NCBI RefSeq assembly: GCF_014655715.1
Contig: NZ_BNBM01000005.1
Location: forward strand, 186,001-250,000
Length of the DNA stretch: 64,000 nucleotides
Source of the DNA: Streptomyces lanatus
GTDB taxonomy: Bacteria > Actinomycetota > Actinomycetes > Streptomycetales > Streptomycetaceae
Reading direction: 5' to 3'
Part shown: positions 40,812 to 48,151 of the stretch, piece by piece
How the letters are laid out: every line of letters begins with the position of its first letter
Position numbering within the stretch: the first letter of the stretch is position 1
The notes under the pieces: generated by a model
The model's input: the letters and a program-made list of their open reading frames with translations, nothing else
Database searches by the model: none
What the model was told of the DNA's origin: nothing
Program-made: the position numbers and the translations under genes

Positions 40812-43538
40812 GTGGCAGAGACAGGATCGAAGCAGACCGAAAACACCTCCGGCGGCGGGCGGCCCCGCCTGATGCTCATGGATGGGCATTCGCTGGCGTA
40901 TCGCGCCTTCTTCGCGCTGCCCGCGGAGAACTTCACGACGGCGACGGGCCAGCCGACGAACGCGATCTACGGCTTCGCGTCGATGCTGGCGAACACGCTG
41001 CGCGACGAGGCGCCCACGCACTTCGCGGTGGCCTTCGACGTGTCCCGCAAGACGTGGCGCTCCGCGGAGTTCACCGAGTACAAGGCGAACCGCTCCAAGA
41101 CCCCGGACGAGTTCAAGGGCCAGGTCGAGCTGATCGGTGAGCTGCTCGACGCGATGCATGTCTCGCGGTTCGCGGTCGACGGCTTCGAGGCCGACGACGT
41201 GATCGCCACGCTCGCCACCCAGGCCGAGGCCGAGGGCTTCGAGGTGCTGATCGTCACCGGTGACCGGGACTCGTTCCAGTTGGTCAGCGAGCACACGACC
41301 GTGCTGTACCCGACGAAGGGCGTCTCCGAGCTGACCCGGTTCACCCCGGAGAAGGTCGTCGAGAAGTACGGATTGACGCCCGCCCAGTACCCCGACTTCG
41401 CGGCCCTGCGAGGCGACCCGTCCGACAACCTCCCGGGCATCCCGGGCGTCGGCGAGAAGACAGCGGCGAAGTGGATCAATCAGTTCGGTTCGTTCGCGGA
41501 GCTGGTCGAGCGCGTGGAGGAGGTCAAGGGCAAGGCCGGGCAGAATCTGCGCGACCACCTGGAGAGCGTCAAGCTCAACCGCCGCCTCACCGAGCTGGAG
41601 CGCCAGGTCGAGCTGCCCAAGACCGTCACCGACCTCGTGCGCGAGCCGTACGACCGCAAGGCCGTGTCCATGGTCCTGGACACCCTGGAGATCAGGAACC
41701 CGTCCCTGCGCGAGCGGCTCTTCGGCGTCGACCCCGGCTCCGAGGAGGCCGAGGCCACCCCGATCGCCACCGACGGCGTGGAGATCGACGGCGCGGTGCT
41801 CGGCACCGGCGAGCTGGCCCCCTGGCTGGCGGAGCACGCGGGCGACGTCCTCGGCGTCGCCACCGTCGACACCTGGGCGCTGGGCACCGGCTCGGTCGCC
41901 GAGATCGCGCTCGCGGCAGCCGACGGCGCGGCCGGCTGGTTCGACCCGTCGCAGCTGGACGAGGCCGACGAGAAGGCGTTCGCCGCCTGGCTCGCCGACG
42001 CGGCCAAGCCCAAGGTCTTCCACAACGCCAAGGGCGCGATGCGCGTCTTCGCCGAGCACGGCTGGAGCATCGAGGGCGTCCGTATGGACACCGCTCTCGC
42101 CGCCTACCTGGTCAAGCCGGGCCGTCGCTCCTTCGACCTGGACGCGCTGTCCCTGGAGTACCTCCACCGCGAGCTGGCCCCGGCCGCCGCGGCCGACGGG
42201 CAGCTGGCCTTCGGCGCGGACGACGGCGCCGAGGCCGAGGCGCTGATGATCCAGGCCCGCGCGGTCCTCGACCTGGGCGAGGCCTTCGGGAGCCGTCTGG
42301 AGGAGGTCGGCGCCGCCGACCTGCTGCGGGACATGGAGCTGCCGACGTCCGCCCTGCTGGCCCGCATGGAGCGCCACGGCATCGCGGCCGACAGGGCCCA
42401 CCTGGAGGCCATGGAGCAGATGTTCGCGGGCGCCGTGCAGCAGGCCGTGAAGGAGGCGCACGCGGCGGCCGGGCACGAGTTCAACCTGGGCTCGCCCAAG
42501 CAGCTCCAGGAGGTCCTCTTCGGCGAGCTCGCCCTGCCCAAGACGAAGAAGACCAAGACCGGCTACACCACGGACGCCGACGCCCTGGCCTGGCTCGCCG
42601 GCCAGACCGACAACGAACTGCCGGTCATCATGCTCCGCCACCGCGAGCAGGCGAAGCTCCGCGTCACCGTCGAGGGCCTGATCAAGACCATCGCGACGGA
42701 TGACCGGATCCACACCACCTTCAGCCAGACGGTCGCCGCGACGGGCCGCCTGTCCTCCACGGACCCGAACCTGCAGAACGTCCCGGTCCGCACCGACGAG
42801 GGCCGCGCGATCCGCCGGGGCTTCGTGGTCGGCGAGGGCTTCGAGTCCCTGATGACCGCGGACTACAGCCAGATCGAGCTGCGCGTGATGGCCCACCTGT
42901 CGGAGGACGAGGGCCTGATCCAGGCGTTCACCTCGGGCGAGGACCTGCACACCACGGCCGCCTCACAGGTCTTCGCCGTGGAGCCCACGGCGGTGGACGC
43001 GGAGATGCGCCGCAAGATCAAGGCCATGTCGTACGGCCTCGCGTACGGCCTGTCGGCCTTCGGCCTCTCCCAGCAGCTGAACATCGACGCGGGGGAGGCC
43101 CGCGCTCTGATGGACGCCTACTTCGAGCGGTTCGGCGGCGTACGGGACTATCTCCGCCGCGCGGTCGACGAGGCGAGGGCGACGGGCTACACGGCGACGC
43201 TCTTCGGTCGCCGCCGCTATCTCCCCGACCTCAACAGCGACAACCGCCAGCGCCGCGAGGCCGCCGAGCGCATGGCCCTCAACGCCCCCATCCAGGGCAC
43301 GGCGGCCGACATCGTCAAGATCGCCATGCTCAACGTGGACCGGGCCCTGCGCGAGGCCAATCTCTCCTCGCGCATGCTCCTCCAGGTCCACGACGAAATC
43401 GTCCTGGAGATCGCCCCCGGCGAACGCGAGGCCGCGGAGGCCTTGGTCCGTGAGCAGATGTCCAACGCCGTCGACCTCAGGGTCCCCCTGGGTGTCTCGG
43501 TGGGCGCGGGCCCGGACTGGGAGTCGGCAGCGCACTAG
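40812..43538 (+). CDS. polA: DNA polymerase I with degenerate proofreading domain
   Basis: A 908-residue family A polymerase. The N-terminal 5'-nuclease domain shows LMLMDGHSLAYRAFFAL, DGFEADDVIATLA, VTGDRDSFQLV and GIPGVGEKTAAKWI. The middle domain keeps the 3'-5' exonuclease fold but the metal-binding Asp-x-Glu of motif I is replaced (GVATVDTWALG), so proofreading is probably lost. The polymerase domain has motif A MTADYSQIELRVMAHLS, motif B RRKIKAMSYGLAYGLSAFG and motif C LLQVHDEIVLE. It serves Okazaki-fragment maturation and repair. I chose the GTG at 40812 (gatcgggggc upstream); the open frame extends much further upstream, but that is an artefact of GC-rich DNA. Confidence 0.95.
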   Translation: MAETGSKQTENTSGGGRPRLMLMDGHSLAYRAFFALPAENFTTATGQPTNAIYGFASMLANTLRDEAPTHFAVAFDVSRKTWRSAEFTEYKANRSKTPDEFKGQVELIGELLDAMHVSRFAVDGFEADDVIATLATQAEAEGFEVLIVTGDRDSFQLVSEHTTVLYPTKGVSELTRFTPEKVVEKYGLTPAQYPDFAALRGDPSDNLPGIPGVGEKTAAKWINQFGSFAELVERVEEVKGKAGQNLRDHLESVKLNRRLTELERQVELPKTVTDLVREPYDRKAVSMVLDTLEIRNPSLRERLFGVDPGSEEAEATPIATDGVEIDGAVLGTGELAPWLAEHAGDVLGVATVDTWALGTGSVAEIALAAADGAAGWFDPSQLDEADEKAFAAWLADAAKPKVFHNAKGAMRVFAEHGWSIEGVRMDTALAAYLVKPGRRSFDLDALSLEYLHRELAPAAAADGQLAFGADDGAEAEALMIQARAVLDLGEAFGSRLEEVGAADLLRDMELPTSALLARMERHGIAADRAHLEAMEQMFAGAVQQAVKEAHAAAGHEFNLGSPKQLQEVLFGELALPKTKKTKTGYTTDADALAWLAGQTDNELPVIMLRHREQAKLRVTVEGLIKTIATDDRIHTTFSQTVAATGRLSSTDPNLQNVPVRTDEGRAIRRGFVVGEGFESLMTADYSQIELRVMAHLSEDEGLIQAFTSGEDLHTTAASQVFAVEPTAVDAEMRRKIKAMSYGLAYGLSAFGLSQQLNIDAGEARALMDAYFERFGGVRDYLRRAVDEARATGYTATLFGRRRYLPDLNSDNRQRREAAERMALNAPIQGTAADIVKIAMLNVDRALREANLSSRMLLQVHDEIVLEIAPGEREAAEALVREQMSNAVDLRVPLGVSVGAGPDWESAAH

Positions 43539-43561
43539 CCTCCGGCGGCAGAGCCGTAAGC

Positions 43562-43594
43562 GATGCCGGGTCTCTTTTCACGAGGCCCGGCATC
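43562..43594 (+). terminator. Hairpin terminator of polA
   Basis: GATGCCGGGTCTC and GAGGCCCGGCATC pair (one G-T) around a seven-base loop, 23 bases after the polA stop. Confidence 0.8.
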
Positions 43595-43673
43595 AGCGCC
43601 CCCAAGGGGCTCGGGGCTGTGTTGATATGTGGCTCCGCCGCGCCCGCGCGACCAGCCACAGACAACCCGCAGC
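43595..43673. repeat. Streptomyces-type intergenic repeat
   Basis: The stretch from AGCGCCCCCAAGGGGC through GCGCGACCAGCCACAG to the CCCGCAGC end has the wording of a short repeat I recognise as scattered between genes in many Streptomyces genomes (CCCC-GGGG inverted repeat followed by a CGCGACCAGCCAC core). It lies directly after the polA terminator. Copy number was not checked. Confidence 0.55.
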
Positions 43674-43785
43674 CTCAAACGCACAACAACCAGGCAGACG
43701 CTCAGGAACCCGGCACCCCGCAGGCCGTCACTCGCGTGGCCCTCGTCAGGACGCCGCCCGCTTCCCCCACCATAAAGATGCCGCC

Positions 43786-44046
43786 ATGGGCATACGCACG
43801 CTAAACCGCCGGACGGCATCGGCCCCGCCGAAGGCGACCACAGAGGACACCCCCACCGCGGCACCCCCCTCGGTCCCACCCTTCGCCAAGGACGCCGGCA
43901 CTCCCCGCATCCCGCCCCACCCGATCGCCCCCCTACGGCGCAGGACGGCACCTCTCACCGAGCCGCGGACCGCCGTGCCTCCCGCTCCCCACCGCCCCCA
44001 CCCGCACCCGTACTGCCAGGCCCCGCAACCGGACGCCACACCCTGA
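43786..44046 (+). CDS. Small Pro/Ala/Arg-rich hypothetical protein
   Basis: An 86-codon frame starting MGIRTLNRRTASAPP. Codon third positions are strongly G/C, as expected for a real Streptomyces gene. The first residues and the TPRIP...APLRRRTAPL pattern recall short conserved Streptomyces proteins found near polA. It has no signal peptide, membrane segment or known domain. The last 92 bases overlap the convergent DUF4184 gene, which lowers confidence. No good ribosome site precedes the ATG. Confidence 0.4.
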   Translation: MGIRTLNRRTASAPPKATTEDTPTAAPPSVPPFAKDAGTPRIPPHPIAPLRRRTAPLTEPRTAVPPAPHRPHPHPYCQAPQPDATP

Positions 44047-44821
44047 CCCCCACGGCGTACAGCACCAGCCCCAGCACGAGTCCCGCGCCGGCCCCGAAGC
44101 ACAGCGTCGGAATCAGCTCCCAGTACTTCGCGGTGGATCCCCAGTAAGCCCACCAGCGCAACGCCCGCTGCACCGCCGCCACCACGGCCAACCCGCCGAT
44201 CACCGCACCGGCCAGCCACCGGTCCCGTACGGAGAGCACCGGCACCCCCACCACCGCGGCCGCCGGGGACCGCCGTAGCGCCACGGCGGCGAACGCGATG
44301 ATGACGACCGCGGCCACCGCCGAACCGCCGTACTGCAGATACCAGTACAGCGGCGACCCCGCGATCTCCTCGCCGAGGACCGGGAACAACCGCATCCCCC
44401 AGCGGTCGAGATGGGTGAACGCGTCCCACACGACATGCGTCAGCCCGCCCAGCACGGCCGAGGCGTACCAGCGTGCCGCGACTGACGGCCGTACACGCGC
44501 GCGTGGCGCTCCGCAGCGCAGCAGCGTCGCCACCCGTGCCTGCCGCCGCACCGGCAGCAGTGCCACCAGCGGTTCACGCAGCAGCAGCCACAGGCCGACC
44601 AGCGTCCAGGTGATGACGACATCGACTGTGAACACGCCCGCGAACGAGTGCGTGACATCGCCGAACTCCATCGCCCCGGGCAGGACACTCGCCGCGTAAT
44701 AGGTCATGTCGGGAGCGAAGGAACCCGCGAGCAGTACCGCGGGTACGAGCATGCCCCGGCCGGTTCCGTCGGTGCGTACGGCGGGCAGTACGGCCGCCGC
44801 GTGGCTGAGCGTGAACGGCAA
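43955..44821 (-). CDS. DUF4184 integral membrane protein
   Basis: A 288-residue membrane protein of the DUF4184 family, which is related to membrane-bound metal-dependent hydrolases. It begins PFTLSHAAAVLPA after a TTG start at 44821; agggag lies five bases upstream, and family members start with exactly this block. The conserved FAPDMTYYA, FGDVTHSFAG and GGLTHVVWDAFTHLDRWG segments contain the His/Asp residues of the family. About six transmembrane helices follow, and the C-terminal tail is Gly/Arg-rich. A longer open frame reaching 45304 is not coding. Function unknown; it may act on lipid or cell-wall substrates at the membrane. Confidence 0.85.
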   Translation of the reverse strand: MPFTLSHAAAVLPAVRTDGTGRGMLVPAVLLAGSFAPDMTYYAASVLPGAMEFGDVTHSFAGVFTVDVVITWTLVGLWLLLREPLVALLPVRRQARVATLLRCGAPRARVRPSVAARWYASAVLGGLTHVVWDAFTHLDRWGMRLFPVLGEEIAGSPLYWYLQYGGSAVAAVVIIAFAAVALRRSPAAAVVGVPVLSVRDRWLAGAVIGGLAVVAAVQRALRWWAYWGSTAKYWELIPTLCFGAGAGLVLGLVLYAVGVRVWRPVAGPGSTGAGGGGGEREARRSAAR

Positions 44822-45122
44822 CAGGGCTCCCTGGAAGAGGGGGTGGGTGGGCAGCCAGTATGAGGGACATCCGAGGGGCGGCCCGCATGTGGCCAACCGG
44901 TAAAAATCGGGCACGAACGGGTGCCCCTGCAAAGGAAGTTGTCGTAGGGTCGCCTGGGTCACCGTGCCGGGGGAACGCGGCCGAGAAAGTGAACAGAGAC
45001 TTAATGAGCGCCGCGAGGGCAACTGTCGCGGTGGGTCGATCGTCACTACAGGGGCGAGCACGACACGGCGAGCCCGACAGACAGAGGCGGGCGCTCGGGC
45101 GTCCACGGGAGGGGTCCATTTC
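44822..45122. other. 301-bp divergent region and leader of the transglycosylase gene
   Basis: The region lies between the DUF4184 gene and the lytic transglycosylase. The segment 44940-45110 is rich in short complementary GC stretches (CCGGGGGAACGCGG; CCGCGAGGGCAACTGTCGCGG; GAGCCCGACAGACAGAGG) and could be a structured 5' leader. Some words recall the c-di-AMP (ydaO) riboswitch that precedes Streptomyces cell-wall hydrolase genes, but I cannot align it convincingly. A gggagg ribosome site is present at 45109-45114. Confidence 0.3.
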
Positions 45123-46859
45123 ATGGCGGCGGAATTCGGCAGGCTCCGCAAGGGCGCGGTGAACACCACGGTCGCCGCGGTAGTGGTCGCGGCACTGGCC
45201 GCGTCCCAGGCTCCGGGAGTGACCACCGACGACGCCGGCAGAAGAGTCACCACCGGGACCCAGCCCTCCCCGGACACACCCGCCACGGACAGCGCGACCG
45301 GCAACTCGCCGTACTACACGGACCTGCCGCCGCTCAACAGCCCCAACCCCTCGCCCAGCGCCGGCAACACCCCCGTCGCCACCGGCGACAGCGAGGCGGG
45401 CATCCCCGCGACCGTCCTCGACGCCTACAAGAAGGCCGAGACCGCGCTGCGCGAGGCCAAGCCCGGCTGCAACCTTCCCTGGCAGCTCCTCGCCGCCATC
45501 GGCAAGGTCGAGTCCGGCCAGGCCCGCGGCGGCCGTGTCGACGCGAGCGGCAACACCATCAACCCCATCCTCGGCCCCCAGCTCAACGGCAACGGCTTCG
45601 CCAGCATCAGCGACACCGACGGCGGCGCCTACGACGGGGACAGCTCCTACGACCGCGCCGTCGGCCCCATGCAGTTCATCCCGTCCACCTGGGCGTGGGC
45701 CGGCCGCGACGGCAACGGCGACGGCCAGAAGAACCCCAACAACGTCTACGACGCCGCGCTCGCCGCCGCCCACTACCTGTGCCGCTACGGCTGGGACCTG
45801 TCCACACAGGGCGACCTCGACCGCGCGATCCTCAGCTACAACAACTCGCAGGACTATCTGAACCTGGTCCTGAGGTGGCTGGAGTACTACCGCAAGGGCA
45901 CCCACGAGATCCCGGACGGCACGGGCACCCTCCCGTCCGACCGCAGCGACGCCACGGTGGGCGCGAGCCCGACTCCTTCGCCCACGGAGCCCAGGACACC
46001 GGCCACGTCCGGCAGTCCCAAGCCCGGCGGCAACGGCGGCTCCACGAGCCCCACCCCCAAGCCGCCGAAGCCGGGCACCCCCACCCCGACGCCCACTCCC
46101 ACCCCCACCCCCACCGACACGGTCCACCACCTGGAGGACGCGGACACCGCCAAGCTCACCGCGATGGCCGGCGACGCCTTCACCGAGCGGATCGGCACCC
46201 GCGCCGAGACCAAGGCCGGCAAGGGCGTCGCCAAGGTCCGTGTCCGCTTCGCGATCATCGGTGCCACCGACGCCACCTTCAGCAACGGCGAGAAGTACGC
46301 CACGACCCTCACCGACAGCTCCGGCGCGGCGATGGCGCCCATGCTCCGGGCCGGTGAGAACACGGGCGAGTTCGTGGTGCGCGCCACCGTCGTCGGCCGC
46401 CTCATCACCGGCCTCGACTACACGGCCACCGTCACCGAGCGCGCCGCGGACGCCCTGGCCCGCACCAGCGACACCGCGCTGACCTGCACGCCGGGCGGCG
46501 AGTTCGCCGACCAGGTCGAGGTCAAGGCGACCTACAAGGGCGCCGTGGCGGACAAGGTCGCCGCCACCGCCACCCTCATCAAGTCGGCGGACGACCCGGC
46601 CGAGAACGACAAGGGCCCCTACTTCAAGGACGCCGACGGCAAGACCGTGCGCACCCTGACCGGTCTGACGACGGACGCCAAGGGCCTGCTCAAGCTGCCC
46701 AAGCTGTACTCCGACGACACCGAGGGCACCTTCCTGCTCCGCATCGCCACGACCGGCGGCGCGACGCTCACCGTGGAGCTGAAGGTGGCGAAGGCCGCCG
46801 AGACCTCACCTGAGCCTGAGCCGACCACCCCGTCGGAGTCGGCGAGCCCGTCCGCCTGA
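45123..46859 (+). CDS. Secreted lytic transglycosylase with Ig-like C-terminal domain
   Basis: A 578-residue exported protein. A hydrophobic N-terminal segment (residues about 12-30, AVNTTVAAVVVAALAASQAP) serves as signal or anchor. A lytic transglycosylase domain (about 95-270) has the catalytic Glu in AAIGKVESGQA plus RAVGPMQFIPSTWAWAG and YNNSQDYLNLVLRW. Next come a Pro/Thr linker with (TP)n repeats and a beta-rich C-terminal region from about residue 340 that looks like one or two Ig-like domains. It should cleave peptidoglycan glycan strands during wall remodelling. The ATG at 45123 follows gggaggggtccatttc. A hairpin terminator follows. Confidence 0.88.
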   Translation: MAAEFGRLRKGAVNTTVAAVVVAALAASQAPGVTTDDAGRRVTTGTQPSPDTPATDSATGNSPYYTDLPPLNSPNPSPSAGNTPVATGDSEAGIPATVLDAYKKAETALREAKPGCNLPWQLLAAIGKVESGQARGGRVDASGNTINPILGPQLNGNGFASISDTDGGAYDGDSSYDRAVGPMQFIPSTWAWAGRDGNGDGQKNPNNVYDAALAAAHYLCRYGWDLSTQGDLDRAILSYNNSQDYLNLVLRWLEYYRKGTHEIPDGTGTLPSDRSDATVGASPTPSPTEPRTPATSGSPKPGGNGGSTSPTPKPPKPGTPTPTPTPTPTPTDTVHHLEDADTAKLTAMAGDAFTERIGTRAETKAGKGVAKVRVRFAIIGATDATFSNGEKYATTLTDSSGAAMAPMLRAGENTGEFVVRATVVGRLITGLDYTATVTERAADALARTSDTALTCTPGGEFADQVEVKATYKGAVADKVAATATLIKSADDPAENDKGPYFKDADGKTVRTLTGLTTDAKGLLKLPKLYSDDTEGTFLLRIATTGGATLTVELKVAKAAETSPEPEPTTPSESASPSA

Positions 46860-46876
46860 CCTTCTCCGCACGATCC

Positions 46877-46907
46877 ATGAAGGGGCGCCCACCGGGCGCC
46901 CCTTCAT
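46877..46907 (+). terminator. Hairpin terminator of the transglycosylase gene
   Basis: ATGAAGGGGCGCCC and its exact reverse complement flank a three-base loop (14-bp stem), 18 bases after the stop codon. Confidence 0.87.
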
Positions 46908-46998
46908 CCATGTGCGCAACGTGTTCTCATCTCGCCCGCCCATTGCTACGGTGCCGGAACCTGACGCTGTATCAGTTCCCGTTGGCAGGGAGGCAGGC

Positions 46999-47133
46999 AT
47001 GCGCGCCCTGATCGCCGCCGCGACCGGTCTCGCCGCCGCGCTCGCCCTGGTCCTCGCGGTCACCGCGATGGGCTCACCGGCGGGCGAGACCTCCCCGAAG
47101 CCGCTGCTGACGACGGTGCCCGCACACCCGTGA
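46999..47133 (+). CDS. 44-residue single-helix membrane microprotein
   Basis: A short frame with a good ribosome site (cagggaggcaggc) before the ATG. It encodes MRALIAAATGLAAALALVLA, one hydrophobic helix, then a short polar tail ending TTVPAHP. It ends 25 bases before the DUF3068 gene and probably shares its transcript. It may be a small membrane partner of that protein. No family recognised. Confidence 0.6.
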   Translation: MRALIAAATGLAAALALVLAVTAMGSPAGETSPKPLLTTVPAHP

Positions 47134-47158
47134 CCGCCCGCCCGGGACGGAGGCCGAG

Positions 47159-48151
47159 ATGCGCCGCAAGGCCAGTCTGATCCTGCTCGCCCTCGCCGTG
47201 TTCTTCGCGGCCCTGTCCCCGCTGCTGCGCTGGTACGCCTTCCCGCGCCTGGCCAAGATCCCGGCCGGCCAGTACCAGGACATGGTCCTGGAGGCGAAGG
47301 ACGCCACCCTCCTCGACTACGGCACGATGCAGGCCCGCAAGGTCCCCAAGGTCACCATCGTGCAGACGCTCAAGGGCAACGTCGAGGAGTCGGAGAAGAT
47401 CGAGAAGACGGCGGGCAAGGACGTGGTGGTCTGGGACGGCCTGTCCTATGTCGTCGGCCCCGACGGCAAGATGGTCTCCAAGATCCCCGAGCGCTACATC
47501 TTCGACGCCCACAGCCAGGAACCCGTCCACGCCACCGGCGAAATGGTCGACGGCGACCCGGTGAAACGCAGCGGCATCGAGTTCAAGTGGCCCTTCCTGA
47601 CGGAGAAACGGGACTACGAGTACTTCGACGCCCAGGCGCGCGTCACGGCCCCCATCCACTACAAGGGCACCCAGAAGTTCCGCGGCATCGACGTCTACTA
47701 CTTCGAGCAGACCATCCCGTGGACCAAGGTGAGGTTCCCCAAGACCATGCCGGTCGAGGGCATCACCCCGGAGTCGGTCGCCAAGACCGGCACGACCCGC
47801 TGGTACACCACCGTCCGCAAGTTCTGGGTCGAACCCCTCACCGGAGCCCCCGTCTACGGCGAGGAGATCCACAAGGAGGAACTGCGCGGCGGCACCCTCC
47901 TCGGCGACCGCGACAAGGTGACGGCCTTCGCGGGCCACGTGAAGATGCGCGAGGACTACATCGACCACACGGTCGACCTCGTCAACTCCAACCGCACCCT
48001 GGTCCTGCTGCTGACGTCATACCTGCCCTGGGGCTTCCTCACCCTGGGCGTCCTCCTCCTCGCCCTCTCCCTCTACCTGGAGGCCCGCGGCCGACGTCCG
48101 GGCGACGCGGAACCGACGAAGGACGCCGAGCCCGAACCGGTCACCGCCTGA
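47159..48151 (+). CDS. DUF3068 (PorA-like) family membrane protein
   Basis: A 330-residue protein with one N-terminal helix (ASLILLALAVFFAALSPLL), a large extracytoplasmic beta-rich domain (residues about 30-280, with FDAHSQEPVHATGEMVDGDPV, GIEFKWPFLTEKRDYEYFDA and RFWVEP-like blocks), a second helix near 285-308 and a short acidic cytosolic tail. This two-helix layout is that of the actinobacterial DUF3068 family, related in databases to PorA. No channel function has been shown for it here. It is probably co-transcribed with the 44-residue protein. Its 3' end overlaps the helicase gene by 11 bases in convergent orientation. Confidence 0.86.
   Translation: MRRKASLILLALAVFFAALSPLLRWYAFPRLAKIPAGQYQDMVLEAKDATLLDYGTMQARKVPKVTIVQTLKGNVEESEKIEKTAGKDVVVWDGLSYVVGPDGKMVSKIPERYIFDAHSQEPVHATGEMVDGDPVKRSGIEFKWPFLTEKRDYEYFDAQARVTAPIHYKGTQKFRGIDVYYFEQTIPWTKVRFPKTMPVEGITPESVAKTGTTRWYTTVRKFWVEPLTGAPVYGEEIHKEELRGGTLLGDRDKVTAFAGHVKMREDYIDHTVDLVNSNRTLVLLLTSYLPWGFLTLGVLLLALSLYLEARGRRPGDAEPTKDAEPEPVTA

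Noticed and set aside
43450..43785. Extension of the small 43786 frame back into polA
   Set aside because: It would overlap polA, its terminator and the intergenic repeat; the sequence has coding character only from 43786 on.
45300..46859. Pro/Thr repeat in the transglycosylase as a CRISPR-like or tandem repeat array
   Set aside because: The (TP)n stretch is a normal flexible linker; there are no spacers or palindromic units. No CRISPR array was seen anywhere in the window.
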